A DNA stretch of 64,000 bases, taken from NCBI GenBank assembly GCA_021014325.1, contig CM037472.1:34682234-34746233 (forward strand), given 5' to 3'. Origin of the DNA: Plazaster borealis (Eukaryota; Echinodermata; Asteroidea; Forcipulatida; Labidiasteridae). Position 1 is the stretch's first letter, and every line of letters starts with the position of its first letter. Both the position numbers and the translations under genes were made by a program. Below the pieces are notes generated by a model. It was not told where the DNA came from and did not search any database. It worked only from the letters and a program-made list of their open reading frames with translations. Shown in pieces: positions 46,701 through 57,000 of the stretch.

Positions 46701-49333
46701 ATGAGGACTGTTTCCGCTACGATGCTGTCTACTCAATAATGCATTACCTTGCAGACGTCGGATTCTTGAGCGTGGAGAAGCCTAATAACATTGAGGTCCA
46801 GAACACAATGATCATTATCCCAGTGCATGCTGGGAAAGATATGAGAGAAATCTACGAGGACGTCTTTAAGGATAAGGATGTGGGCAATGCCGAGGTCAGA
46901 GTGTCGGGATTGTTTTTCAACCTCAAGTACGATCTCTTTGGAGAGTACTTGACGGCGGAGGCGTTGTACCCTTGCCTTGGAGTGTTAATTATCATAATCC
47001 TCATGTGGATGTACATCGGATCCCTCTTTATTACTGTCATGACTGTGATCAGCATGGCAATGTCGCTCATTGTGGCATATTTCCTCTATCGCATTGTATT
47101 CGACATTCCCTTCTTTCCGTTCATGAATCTAACCACGGTCATTCTCCTCGTTGGAATCGGAGCGGACGACGCATTTGTGTATTGTGACATTTGGAGGCGC
47201 ACAAACTCGGATCACGTCAACACCCCACAAGTACTGGTCCTCCTGGACACGCTCCGGCACGCCGTCGTTTCAATGTTCGTAACCAGCCTCACCACGGCAT
47301 CCGCATTCTTTGCAAATACAATGAGCAAAATTACGTCCATCAAGTGCTTTGGCATTTTTGCGGGAACGACAATCCTCGTAAACTGCTTCTTCACTGTCAC
47401 CTGGTTGCCTGCAGTAGTAACAATTTATGACTATTACTTTAATGGTTACTCCTCTAGAAGAACAGAAAAGAGAGAGTATAGAACGTACAAATGGAAACAC
47501 TCTTGCTGCACTAACATACTGCGTTGCTTGGGAAAAATAAAATACATCACCAGTGAATGGTCCCGTATTTTCTTTGATAAGATATTGCCCTGTGTTGTTA
47601 TTAAGCTACGTTACATTTGGCTGCTCACCCTAGGCACACTATCGCTTGGTGGATTCATCTTGATATTCTTCAATCCTAAACTTCAGTTACCGACCCTGCC
47701 TGAGTTTCAGTTATTCCACTCGTTGCACCCGTTTGAGAGGTATGATTTTATCTACAAGGACATGTTCTGGTTTGAAAAAGGGAACAGCACAGGGTCACAA
47801 GTTTACTCACACCTTCCTCTAAGGATTGTATGGGGAGTTCAACCAATCGACAGCGGCAATCCGTTCGATCCCGAAAGCCACGGGGAGATCACTTTTGATG
47901 AGACGTTTAACATCGCGGTCCCAGAGTCCCAGCAATGGCTTTTTAATTTCTGCACCCGGTTGCGTAACCAAAGTTTCTTTTTCCCTACCTCAGGGTTGCA
48001 GTTTAAGAACTGTTTCATTGAAAGTTTTAGGACTTGGATGCAGACAAGAAGCTGCATTGATGTTAATACAGGAGAAAGCCTTATGCCTTGCTGTAAGGAA
48101 AGTGTATTCCCATATCCTGAAGAAGTCTTTGATAAATGTCTCCAGGATGCAGTAAGTGTGCTGTACTATGAATACCCTGCGGCCTTCACAAAATTCACTC
48201 CAGGGCCTCGCTTTGGCGGCTCAGGGGATCGAGTAGTTGCAGCCATCGTCGAGTTTGACAGCACACAAACATTCACATATTCATTTGAACAAATTAAGAT
48301 ATTTTGGAGCTCATTTGAAAATTGGGTGAATTCGGAGTTGAAGAACGCCCCAGAGACCATGAAACGAGGGTGGATCACAAGTTTTGTGGACTTTTACGAT
48401 TTGCAGGACAATTTAGCTCATGGGACGCCGATAGCTCTCGGCATGTCCATTATCATTTCCACCTGCGTTATGTTTGTAACCACACAAAACCTCTTGATAA
48501 GTCTGTATGCGATTCTGTCCATATCCGGCACCATATGTGTGACCATTGGTGCTCTGGTGCTGCTGGGCTGGCAGCTCAATATCCTTGAGTCTGTCATTCT
48601 ATCAGTTGCCGTTGGACTCTCGGTTGATTTCACCGTGCACTATGGTGTCGCGTACCGAATTGCGCCGGAAACCGACCGAGAATCGAGAGTTGTTTTCTCT
48701 CTGGGTCGCATGGGGTCTGCAATCACGATGGCTGCACTGACGACCTTCGTGGCGGGTGCTTTAATGATGCCCTCTACAGTCCTATCCTACACGCAGATGG
48801 GAACATTTCTAATGTTAATCATGTCAATAAGTTGGGTGTTCTCCACCTTCTACTTTCAATCACTTTGCCGCACCATCGGGCCAGAGGGCTCACTCGGACA
48901 GTTCCCACTGCTTGGTTGTGCATGCTGCGCACGGAGAAAGAACACGGTCAGGGCTGCAGACTCAGAAGCCATCCATTCCCACTCCTCAGAAGTGCCAAGC
49001 TCAGGAGAATCTCACGAACTGGAGCCGCTAAGCTCCTTTGCGACATCAAATTTCAACTCCCCTGAGCCAAGCTCATGCTCATTCCATACTAGTAGTAAAT
49101 GCCCACATCACCTTGGTGTTGTGCCAACGCACTGTCTTCTTACGAAACAAAGAAAGGAAACACCACCTGTACATGTACCTGAAGCCTCTGGACCACTAAG
49201 CTCGGAGGTAATCTGGGAGGGAACCAGTAAGTTTGTCACACGGCTTTATACGCCGGTGGCACAAAGTGAACCTTCTCCAGTGATTTTACCGAACAAAAAC
49301 CCCAATGTTCCTGATATTTGGGTCAAAATGTAA
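37662..49333 (+). CDS. DISP1-like: Dispatched homologue, four coding exons (gene-level entry, introns included)
   Basis: The spliced frame joins 37662-37759, 39507-39630, 45147-45510 and 46356-49333. All three junction phases agree, and the product is 1187 residues. Dispatched proteins are 12-pass RND/SSD-family membrane proteins that release cholesterol-modified Hedgehog from producing cells, powered by a cation gradient. The sequence shows TM1 at about residues 43-64 and a large cysteine-containing extracellular domain to about 398. A sterol-sensing-like TM2-TM6 block follows, with the TM4 motif GADDAF at 464-469. TM7 lies near 615-635, a second extracellular domain reaches about 884, and a second TM block carries GLSVD at 949-953. 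The cytoplasmic tail runs from about 1040 to 1187. From memory, the core aligns closely with vertebrate DISP1, but the N-terminus (33 residues before TM1) and the tail are much shorter. No stop or frameshift interrupts the exons. The gene identity is very secure; the first exon is the least certain part. Confidence 0.93.
37915..38107. repeat. GGGCCC-ended MITE, full-length copy
   Basis: GGGCCCAATTTCATAGAGCT at the left is the inverted counterpart of AGCTGTATGAAATTGGGCCC at the right. The interior pairs TTAAGCAGAAA and TTCTGCCAAGC with inverted GCTTAAGCAGC. It is 193 bases long and non-coding. Confidence 0.85.
38550..38762 (+). mobile_element. Probable LINE 3' UTR tail
   Basis: GGGCATACCTACCACAAGCT, TTGGCTTTTCTGGCTATGCC and a T-rich run end in AAATGAAAAAATGAAATGAA, the simple-repeat tail style of CR1/L2-like elements. 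No RT sequence is left. Confidence 0.5.
39060..39470. mobile_element. MITE with long internal hairpin
   Basis: The hairpin arms 39302-39355 and 39374-39427 pair GTGCTATGGTTA with the inverse TAACCATAGCAC, GACTCCCTCGGTGATCC with GGATCACCTCGGGAGTC, and CTATTTTCCT with AGGAAATAG. The loop is CGGCTTCGCCTCG-like. Flanking text includes GTGATTGGTTGAGCG. It is non-coding despite open frames created by the palindrome. Confidence 0.7.
39507..39630 (+). CDS. DISP1-like: Dispatched coding exon 2 (first transmembrane segment)
   Basis: The exon is bounded by a TTATTGCAG acceptor and a GTAAGT donor. It translates as YARLISHHPIVLCLVLFF followed by more hydrophobic residues and LYDLPSFDDPIA. This matches the TM1 region of Dispatched proteins, where a Y-A-x-L-I start and a P-x-F-x-D-P end are conserved. 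One base at its start completes the glycine codon begun in exon 1, and it ends in phase 0. The exon is 124 bases, ending at residue 74. Confidence 0.9.
39940..40190 (+). repeat. SINE-like repeat with GAAAT tail
   Basis: GGTTTTCCCTGGAATAATTA, GGGGTTTCCTCCCACATCTA and GAGAGTCCTTGGCTTCACAA, then CCAGAAAAAATGAAATGAAA form a short retroposon-like unit with a simple tail. Similar tail text occurs at 31200-31285. Confidence 0.5.
40505..40771. repeat. Foldback element (arms of about 120 bp)
   Basis: GAGGTAACTAAAATAAATAG, AAACTTGCGGGTACAA, GTGTAAAAACTCTTTTG and GAGTGTTGGCTCTGAAA on the left reappear as exact or near inverses at 40660-40771. The centre has GCTCATCTTCAGGAGAATGA and GACGAGCAGAGTA. Both strands read almost the same, so the open frames here are mirror images. 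Confidence 0.88.
42225..42574. mobile_element. TTAA MITE family copy, left of an abutting pair
   Basis: The left end TTAAAGGGAATTACCTTTGG and right end CCAAAGGTATACTGTGCCTTTAA are inverted termini. The interior GCACTGCAGCTGTTGACAAT and TTTTGAGAAACGATTCCCTT matches other copies. Confidence 0.82.
42571..42914. mobile_element. TTAA MITE family copy, right of an abutting pair
   Basis: TTAAAGGTATTGTACACTTT to AATAGTGTACAGGGCCTTTAA gives inverted termini. The left TTAA is shared with the preceding element. It is nearly the same subfamily as 49652-49982. Confidence 0.87.
42960..43165. promoter_or_regulatory. Candidate intronic regulatory element
   Basis: The unique-looking stretch contains clustered homeodomain-type sites (CCAATTAATTTG, CACTAATGAG, GTCATTAAATG, CAATTAATTAGC) and no repeat match in the window. 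It lies in intron 2 of a developmental signalling gene. Enhancer function is inferred only from composition. Confidence 0.3.
44250..44660. promoter_or_regulatory. Candidate intronic regulatory element
   Basis: A CRE-like GATGACGTCAATG, an E-box GCACCTGC, and several TAAT cores (GAGTAATTACATTATTACTG, TTAATTGCTCATTTAAAG, AAGTAATTATCC) are packed into about 400 bases about 500 bases before exon 3. There is no repeat signature. Confidence 0.3.
45147..45510 (+). CDS. DISP1-like: Dispatched coding exon 3 (start of first extracellular domain)
   Basis: A pyrimidine-rich acceptor ends at CCCAAG and the exon opens with GFEPRGTVISQR, the Dispatched signature just after TM1 (the family has GFEPRGT followed by I-x-Q-R). 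It closes with FFCSNP and a single T before a GTGAGT donor, which completes a serine codon with exon 4. Between these conserved ends lies a variable stretch of about 80 residues that is rich in Thr/Pro/Ser and then in Gly/Ser/Asp/Glu (roughly residues 105-185). The exon is 364 bases long and covers residues 75-195. Confidence 0.93.
45511..46355 (+). other. Dispatched intron 3
   Basis: This is an 845-base intron between a GTGAGT donor and a TTTTCCACACAG acceptor. It is AT-rich, with no recognised repeat or coding content. Confidence 0.9.
46356..49333 (+). CDS. DISP1-like: Dispatched coding exon 4 (extracellular domains, SSD, second TM block, tail)
   Basis: A single 2978-base exon follows a TTTTCCACACAG acceptor and opens with RDYARVV. 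It encodes residues 197-1187 and ends at TAA. Clear landmarks are a cysteine-containing ectodomain, the sterol-sensing-like block from about residue 401, LVGIGADDAF at 461-469, CFGIFAGT between TM5 and TM6, and HPFERYD after TM7. NPFDPESHGE lies in the second ectodomain, followed by LESVILSVAVGLSVD and FVAGALMMPSTVLSYTQ in the second TM block. The paired aspartates in TM4 and the aspartate of GLSVD, both required for RND-type proton or sodium relay, are present. The tail carries HELEPLSS, resembling a short tail motif in vertebrate DISP1. One very large 3' exon also fits the known architecture of DISP genes. Confidence 0.97.
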
Positions 49334-49373
49334 TAGTTGTTTAATTTTGATTGTATGAAGGGAACAAAGAGGG

Positions 49374-49379
49374 AATAAA
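49374..49379 (+). terminator. Candidate polyadenylation signal AATAAA after Dispatched
   Basis: AATAAA lies about 40 bases after the stop codon. Using it would give a very short 3' UTR. A second AATAAA at 50431-50436 would give a 3' UTR running through the MITEs at 49478-49982. The sequence alone does not decide between them. Confidence 0.35.
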
Positions 49380-49477
49380 GGAAGTAGTAAGCCATGTCAC
49401 ACAACTCATGTAGATTTATTTGCCAAGTAAAAAGTCGCAATCAGTATTAATCAAATTTTGTTTTGGGCTTGTAACCA

Positions 49478-50000
49478 GGGCCCAATTTCATTGAGCTTGC
49501 TTAAGCAGAAAATGTTGCTAAAAGAAATTCTGCTAAGCAGCAAAAAGCAAGATACCAGTCTCAGATTGTACATATGACACGGTATTTTGGCTGGTAACCT
49601 TATTCAGACAAGCATAATTTTGTTGTGCTTTTTAAACTACTTTTTTGTTCTTAAAGGTATTGTACACTTTTGGTAACAGCTCAAAATCAGTGTCCACATT
49701 TTGTGTGATTCAACATACATGTATGCATGAACAAACAAATCTGTGAAAGTTTGAGCTCAATTGGTCATCGAGGTCACGAGAAAATAGTGAAAAGAGACCC
49801 GATGTGTTTTCTGTTTTTTCAAACATCAAGTTTTATTGCGTTTTACTCATTTCTCAGAAACAATAGCTTTTCAGGCAGAAATATTTTAAGGAACCCTTTC
49901 TACCATTACTTACTTTAAATCATGTAAGTTATGTGAACATTTGTGTTTTTTCGATTCTACCAATAGTGTACAGGGCCTTTAAGCAGCTCAGGTCCGAATT
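49478..50000. repeat. GGGCCC-ended MITE interrupted by a TTAA MITE
   Basis: The host copy starts GGGCCCAATTTCATTGAGCT and runs to TTGTTC, where the TTAA element is inserted. It resumes with GCAGCTCAGGTCCGAATTTCAT after 49982. Further eroded family text runs to about 50185 (TTATGAAATTGGGCCC). Confidence 0.85.
49652..49982. mobile_element. TTAA MITE inserted in another MITE
   Basis: Both ends are flanked by TTAA (49652-49655 and 49979-49982). The termini AGGTATTGTACACTTTTGGT and the inverse of ACCAATAGTGTACAGGGCCT are imperfect inverted repeats. Excision in silico to a single TTAA restores the host MITE. Confidence 0.9.
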
Positions 50001-50185
50001 TCATGAAGCATAAAATATTGCAGAGCAAATTATTTCTCTTTTAAAGCAAAACAATGATGGGCACAAGTCATAAAAATGTGAATGACATTCCTTTGTGGCT
50101 GGTAAACCTGTTTCTTCTTAGCAATATTTGTCTTTGCTAAAGAAATGTTTGTATTAACAAACTTTATGAAATTGGGCCCAGGGAA

Positions 50186-51478
50186 ATTGACAAAATTGTG
50201 CTGAGCAAATTGTTTTGCTATTAGCAAGAAGTTGCAGGGAGCCAGTCACGATACATTACATGCACATGTTTTACTGGTAGCCTGTTCTTGTTATCATTAA
50301 GTGTTTTGTACAGTTTGGCCCAGACATATTGATCATTTTCAGAGACTGACGTCCTACAAGGGCTAGCAGGCAACGGCCACTCTGTGCAGTTTCACCTTAT
50401 GGTATAATGTATATGATTGAGAACTGCACAAATAAACAATGACAATTATTGTTAACATTTTCATCACCGGTTTTTCTTCTTCTTTTTTTATTGTGATTAA
50501 AATTTTGCACAGCAATACACATTGTGCAATGGTACGTAAAGAAAAAAGATTGAAAGACTGAACTGTTTTGGTTGTGTTGATTTAAAGGAGGAAATTTAAA
50601 TGCACCACACTTTATTTATAGAATTCTCTACCAAGCATGTTTAGTATCACCTTCCTATGTTGTAACATTTCTTTTCAAAACTCAGAATACTGTGATCACC
50701 AAAAGTACGATCATCAAGCATTTGATTGTATCTTAGATATTTCTATGATAAACCCGCTATTTTTGTATCATGGATTTTCATTAAAAAAAAAGAGAAAAAT
50801 ATATTTATGCACAGCCAGATGCTGACATGGCATAATAATAATAATTAGATTAGATTAGATTAGATATCATTTGTTGTCCACATTTAAAAATACAGATATT
50901 TGATTTCCACTGGCAAAAGGAAAATAACAAACGTATATATTTTACAATATGTACGCACAAAGTACAACGAACACTGAATAACTAGCGTTAAAGTACGAAA
51001 TACGAAAGTACACGCAAAGAACAATGAACATTAAAAACTACCAAATAACAAAAGATACAATATAAGATTAACTATATCTGTGTTTATTTAGCAGCTAACA
51101 CCTTCAGCACAAAGTCTCTGAGCACTCAAAAGAAAACAGAACAGGAGAAAAACTATGTTGACTTGAACAGAAATGTTTTAAGAAGCATCGTTTTCCATTA
51201 GTGAGGTTCAGCAAACTAAATGTCCACAACCTTGGCACTCTCTTTTTTATTGTAGGAAATATTTGAATTATAGATTTTTCTTATATTATTGATCATGCAA
51301 TCGCATATTTTAATTGCATATGTTATTGTGCAATAATTATCAATGCATTGTAAGCTTTCTTTGATTCTACTACCAAAGGTGGTTCTTGCTATATTATGAA
51401 GCATACACACAGATCCTTGTCATTTGATTGAAGGAACACACATCATGTGTCACCAAGATTTTTCTTCAAAAAAGTACA
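50186..51478. other. Non-coding; TTAGA microsatellite at 50844-50866
   Basis: A pentamer run of TTAGA-type units ends a probable minus-strand retroposon (50830-51200) lacking coding sequence. No gene was recognised. Confidence 0.5.
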
Positions 51479-51843
51479 TGGAAAACGTTGGTAGTTGTCA
51501 AAGACCGGTATTCGCACTTTATGTGACCGAATATATACATAAAATAACAAATCTGTGAGCATTTAAGCTCAATCGGTCATCAGAGTCATGAGGACTTCAT
51601 AAAAAATAATAACAATAACAATAATTATTGGTTATGTTTTCACTGTTTTCAAACATCAGATTTTGGACTTGCGAGATCAAAACCAATTGTTTACATCTTT
51701 GCTCAAGAACTAAAGAATTTCAGGCAAAAATATTTCAAGAGATTTTTTTCCACCATGACTATCTTTATACCATGTAATAAGTTATGTGTAGATCTAAGAA
51801 CATTTATTCTTTCAATCGTACTAATGTTGTGCACACCCCTTGT
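51479..51843. mobile_element. TTAA MITE family, diverged copy
   Basis: TTGTCAAAGACCGGTATTCG, AAATCTGTGAGCATTTAAGC and TCAATCGGTCATCAGAGTCA match the family interior. The termini are eroded. Confidence 0.7.
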
Positions 51844-51950
51844 AAATGGCCTTTTCCTTGGTAGACAAAATTTTCAAAGCTTGAAGCACACTGTAATAGC
51901 TAGATTTCTACCGATACACCATTATCAATTTGCAGATTTAACACATTTGT

Positions 51951-52237
51951 TGTTGGCTGCGTCTATGGCTGTAGCTACGGCTATTTGCTGCGGCTACGGT
52001 TGTTGGCCGCGGCTATGGCTGTTGGCCGCAGCTATGGCTGTTGGCTGCGGCTATGGCTGATGGCTATGGCTGTTTGCTGCAGCTATGGCTGTTGGCCGCG
52101 GCTATGGCTGTTGGCTGCGGCTATTGCTGCAGCTACGGCTATTGGCTGCGGCTACGGTTACGGCTGTTGGCTGCGGCTTTGGCTGTTGGCTATGGCTATG
52201 GTTGTTGGCTGTGGCTTTGGCTGGTTGCTGTTGGCCG
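51951..52237. repeat. GGCTATGGCTGTTGGC minisatellite
   Basis: Irregular units of about 18-24 bases built on GGCTATGGCTGTTGGCCGCG recur some 13 times with TACGG/TATGG and GCTGCGG variants. Because the unit length is often a multiple of three, two or three frames stay open and read Gly-Tyr-Gly-Cys-Trp-Leu or Ala-rich. I see no promoter, splice or conserved partner for a protein. Confidence 0.88.
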
Positions 52238-53868
52238 TTGGTTGCAACGACAACGTTGGAGAATAGGAGTTTTCGGCATTCCGGCCATAGCCACTGCCAA
52301 AGCCATTAGTTCGGACATGGCCCAAGGCTGGATCTGCAAAATAGTCTGACCGCTTGGTTGTATAATAAGAGTTAGTACTCTCTATTACCATTGTAGCACA
52401 GGGGACATGACAGAGATAGGGCTCGTGATCAACTTTCATGCATACTTGTTCTAAACAATCACAATCTGACACACATGTCCGAGTCGGGGCTCAATAGTAT
52501 CGCAAACACACAAAAAGAAGATGTTCTATTGGATCTAAATTCAAAATTATGTGGTACAAAACAAGGCAGACAAACTGGTTTTGTTGTCATTATTAATACT
52601 ATATTTGGCCAATTTAGCCTTTGAAAGCGCCCACATGGTGGCCACAATATGGTCAATTAACAAAATGACAAATATCTATGTGTGAGTTACATAAAACAAA
52701 TATTGAGTGCCTTTCAAGTGTTCATGGAATAGGTGGTATATTGTCATCTGGATAAATCTTAACTCAACTGTTAAGGTTTACGGCAAGCTTATCTCTGTAT
52801 ATTTTCTCTATTTCAGTCATAGACACTCAATATTTGTATACTATCAAAACATATACAACTGTAGCATGAAATGTTGATTCCACAGCCACTTAGTATTGTT
52901 TATCTTTGTATCAGTCAAATATATAAGGATGGATTACAATGAACTTGGCTGCTTGAAAGTACGGCCACCTGTGACAGGTTGATTTGAAATGTATGGTTAT
53001 GATATTGGCTGGTGTTCACAATGTCACCATTAAGATGTCTTCAACCTGGTGGCTAAAAAGGGAGTTTTAGCACTAAGGTGGACCCTATTGATGTAAATCT
53101 GTTTTATGCACAAAATGGCACTTTGATAATTTAGTTAATGAGCTTAAAAAAACGGTGGAGCACCAGTCACAATGTTAAGACAATTGTTTTAAAGCAAGTT
53201 CGCCCCAAACAACGGTAAAAGCCACTCTTGGTACGGGGCTATAAGAAGAAATATATTTGAGATAAAAAATAACTCAGGGGAGATTAAGGTAGGAATTTAT
53301 GTTCCTCAACAGTCTAGACTGTAGGATGGAGGGAAACATACACCAGGCAAGGAGTTCTAAAATCTACCGGGTCGGAATTGACCGGATTCGTGGCGTGTCG
53401 TGGCGGATTCTGCGTCATGTTGACCCATTTCTGGGTAATTTTTTACACAGATTCATGTGGATCTGGGTCAACTCTGGGGATACTGGGGAAAATCGGTCCT
53501 TAATTTGAATTGAAATAAATTATTAGTATTACAAAACTACAAAAAATTATCACACAACTGGAATGGTGATAGCTTACCCACTGGGTTTGGCTGGGCAGTT
53601 TAGAGTGCCCCCCCCCCCTCCAGTGCCAACCACATTTTTGACAATCCTTTCTGCTATGAGAAAGCAACATTTTTTATTCTTGTGATGCCTGGTTTCACTG
53701 CTGCACTTTTATTGGAAAATGTAAACATAAACAAATTATTAAATTATTTTTAAAAAAATGACAATTTGTGTCAAGCCATATTTTATTGCGTCATATCGAC
53801 GTATTTTATTGCGTTGTATCGCCGTGTGTGTCTATTAAATATTTTGCTAGTTTTTATAATATGGGACT
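52238..53868. other. Non-coding, no gene recognised
   Basis: No coding exon is supported. A C run at 53609-53618 is low complexity. Confidence 0.5.
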
Positions 53869-54530
53869 GCTCGAATTACCAAAACATATTAACGAATCAT
53901 TAAATAATAAGTAACTAAAACAAGGTCCCAACTCACCTGAGAAGACATTTTGGATGCCCTCGGACGGCGTGCCTTGTATAGTTTTTTGAGCCGTAGGCCT
54001 ACTCACCTACTCAGGCGCAGATCGGGGGGCACTGCCCCGGGTAATTTATTTATTTATTTATGTTTAATACTGCCTGTTAAAAAATTAGCCAGCAGCAGAC
54101 GGATTTCTTTTTCATCCTATGCCATTGACATTTTTTATTTTTTATGCCAAAATGAAACTTGCACGATATGTCGCTTGTAATTGTTCAGATTTGCTCGAAT
54201 TACCAAAACATATTAACGAATCATTAAATAATAAGTAACTAAAACAAGGTCCCAACTCACCTGAGAAGACATTTTGGATGCCCTCGGACGGCGTGCCTTG
54301 TATAGTTTTTTGAGCCGTAGGCCTACTCACCTACTCAGGCGCAGATCGGGGGGGGGGGGGGCAGGGGGCACTGCCCCCGGGTAATTATTTATTTATTTAT
54401 GTTTAATACTGCCTGTTAAAAAATTAGCCAGCAGCAGACGGATTTCTTTTTCATCCTATGCCATTGACATTTTTTATTTTTTATGCCAAAATGAAACTTG
54501 CACGATATGTCGCTTGTAATTGTTCAGATT
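53869..54530. repeat. 324-bp tandem duplication, two copies
   Basis: GCTCGAATTACCAAAACATA starts copies at 53869 and 54193. They are nearly identical, including GGATGCCCTCGGACGGCGTG and CACTTGCACGATATG-like text, and both end GTAATTGTTCAGATTT. They differ mainly in a G run and one GC-rich insertion around 54350-54380, so the duplication is recent. Confidence 0.92.
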
Positions 54531-55004
54531 TGCAACCATAACATAATTCAAAGCATTTGAAACCTGACGTGCCAATTTGTCCGGGATAAAACATATTTCA
54601 TGTCGTTCCGGCATTCAAGTGTAAAGACTACACTAAGCTTGAATTTGAGAAACGGCAGATTTTACCCACTATGTTTTTAACTCTGCATGATGCCATCGGA
54701 CTGTGGTGAACTGTCCGTTTTTAAATAAATAATCAGTACTCCGCCATTGTTTTATTTTTTAGTCTTAAAAATTCAACATTCCCCATCTACACCTAGCCAA
54801 ATAGCATGGTAAATGTCTTGTTACCATCCGGGGTCTTTTTCACAAAAAAGAATCCATCAATGACCAGCTCTCCCGGAATTCCCAAAGGAATTGTACAGCA
54901 GTTACTTGACCTTGGGGTCAATAGTCACTATTGGGTGAAATGAACCATGCGTTTCCAGATGGCTTTTTTCTGCATACTTGTACAATTGCTGTGAGCAGTG
55001 ACCT
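54531..55004. other. Non-coding, no gene recognised
   Basis: This is the left flank of the AACGTT element. No repeat or gene was recognised. Confidence 0.5.
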
Positions 55005-55204
55005 CCCAGTGGGCACACAACGTTATTTCAACGTTAGATATTGGTTGATTTGGCGTCGCAACGTTGAAGTACCATAAACCAACGTTGTTTCAACGTCACA
55101 TTTGCGACGTTGATTTTAAGTTGTTCTTTGACATTGTATAAACGTAGGATAAAGGTTGTTTTTGCGTCGGGATAATAACAACCAAAAATCAATGTTGATC
55201 CAAC

Positions 55205-57000
55205 ATCAGTCTGCTAACGTTGTATCAACGTAATGTTTTTGACGTATGTACAACGTTGGATAAAGGTTGTTTTTGCGTCGCGATAATAACAACCAAAAAT
55301 CAATGTTGATCCAACATCAGTCTGCCAACGTTGTATCAATGTAATGTTTTTGACGTATGTACAACGATGGATAGAGGTTGTTTTTGCGTCGGGATAATAA
55401 CAACCAAAAATCAACGTTGATCCAACATTAGTGTGCTAACGTTGTATCAATGTAATGTTTTTGACGTAAGTACAACGTTGGATAAAAGTTGTTTTTGCGT
55501 CGGGATAATAACAACAAACAAAAATCAATGCTGATCCAACATCAGTCTGCTAACGTTGTATCAACGTAATGTTTATGAAGTATGTACAACGTTAGATAAA
55601 GGTTGTTTTTGCGTCGGGATAATAACAACCAAAAATCAATGTTGATCCAACATCAGTATGCTAACGTTGTATCAACGTAATGTTTTTGACGTAAGTACAA
55701 CGTTGGATAAAGGTTGTTTTTGCGTCGGGATAATAACAACCTAAAATCAATGTTTATCCAACATCAGTCTGCTAACGTTGTATCAATGTAATGTTTTTGA
55801 CGTAAGTACAACGTTGGATAAAGGTTGTTTTTGCGTCGGGATAATAACAACCTAAAAACAATGTTGATCCAACATCAGTCTGCTAACGTTGTATCAATGT
55901 AATGTTTTTGAAGTACATGTAGGTACAAAAAAAGGTTGTTTTTGCGTCGGGATAATAACAACCTATATCAATGTTGATCCAACATCGGTCTGCTAACGTT
56001 GTATCAATGTAATGTTTTTGACGTAAGTACAACGTTGGATAAAGGTTGGTTTTGCGTCTGGATAATAACAACCTGAAATCAATGTTGATCCAACATCAGT
56101 CTGCTAACGTTGTATCAATGTAATGTTTTTGACGTAAGTACAACGTTGGATAAAGGTTGTTTTTGCGTCGGGATAAGAACAACCTAAAAACAATGTTGAT
56201 CCAACATCAGTCTACTAACGTTGTATCAATGTAATGTTTTTGAAGTACATGTAGGTACAAAAAAAGGTTGTTTTTGCGTCGGGATAATAACAACCTATAT
56301 CAATGTTGATCCAACATCAGTCTGCTAACGTTGTATCAATGTAATGTTTTTGACGTAAGTACAACGTTGGATAAAGGTTGTTTTTGCGTCTGGATAATAA
56401 CAACCTGAAATCAATGTTGATCCAACATCAGTCTGCTAACGTTGTATCAATGTAATGTTTTTGACGTATGTGCAACGTGTGTTAAAGGTTGTTTTTGCGT
56501 CAATGTTTTTGAAGTTTGTAGGCCTACAACGTTGGATAAAATCAATGTTGATCCAATTTCAGTCTGGAATGTTGTAACAATGTAATGTTTTGTTGTTTTT
56601 GCGTCACGATAATAACCTAAAATCAATGTTGATCCAATATCAGTCTGCTAACGTTGTCTCAACGTAATGTTTTTGACGTATGTGCAACGTGTGTTAAAGG
56701 TTGTTTTTGCGTCGGGATAATAACAAGTCAATGTTGATCCAACATCAATCTGGTAACGTTGTATCAACGTAATGTTTTTTGACGTATGTGCAACGTTTGA
56801 TGTTTTTACCTCACGATAATAATAACCTAAAATCAATGTTGATTCAACATCAGTCTGGTAACGTTGTCTCAACATAATGTTTTCTGACGTACAGTGTTGG
56901 ATAAAGGTTGTTTTTGCGTCGTGATGGTAACAACCTAAAATCAATGTTGGTCCAACATCAGTCTGGTAGTTTCATAAAGGTGGATAAAGGTTGTTATTCC
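55205..57000. repeat. 111-bp tandem array within the AACGTT element
   Basis: GCTAACGTTGTATCAA-type unit starts at 55213, 55324, 55435, 55549, 55660, 55771, 55882, 55992, 56103, 56214, 56324 and 56435, almost all 110-111 bases apart. Degenerate units follow to about 57000. Each unit has GTTGTTTTTGCGTCGGGATA and CAATGTTGATCCAACATCAG. The minus-strand open frames here are repeat artefacts. Confidence 0.95.

Noticed and set aside
51755..52349. Overlapping plus-strand frames of about 100 codons rich in Trp, Leu, Cys and Ala
   Set aside because: They are translations of the GGCTATGGCTGTTGGC repeat in different phases.
55214..56944. Minus-strand frames with repeated CYYPDAKTTF and KNITLIQR text
   Set aside because: They are translations of the 111-base satellite unit and stop where the repeat changes.
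55205..57000. CRISPR-like regular array
   Set aside because: The whole 111-base unit repeats without unique spacers, and the genome is eukaryotic.
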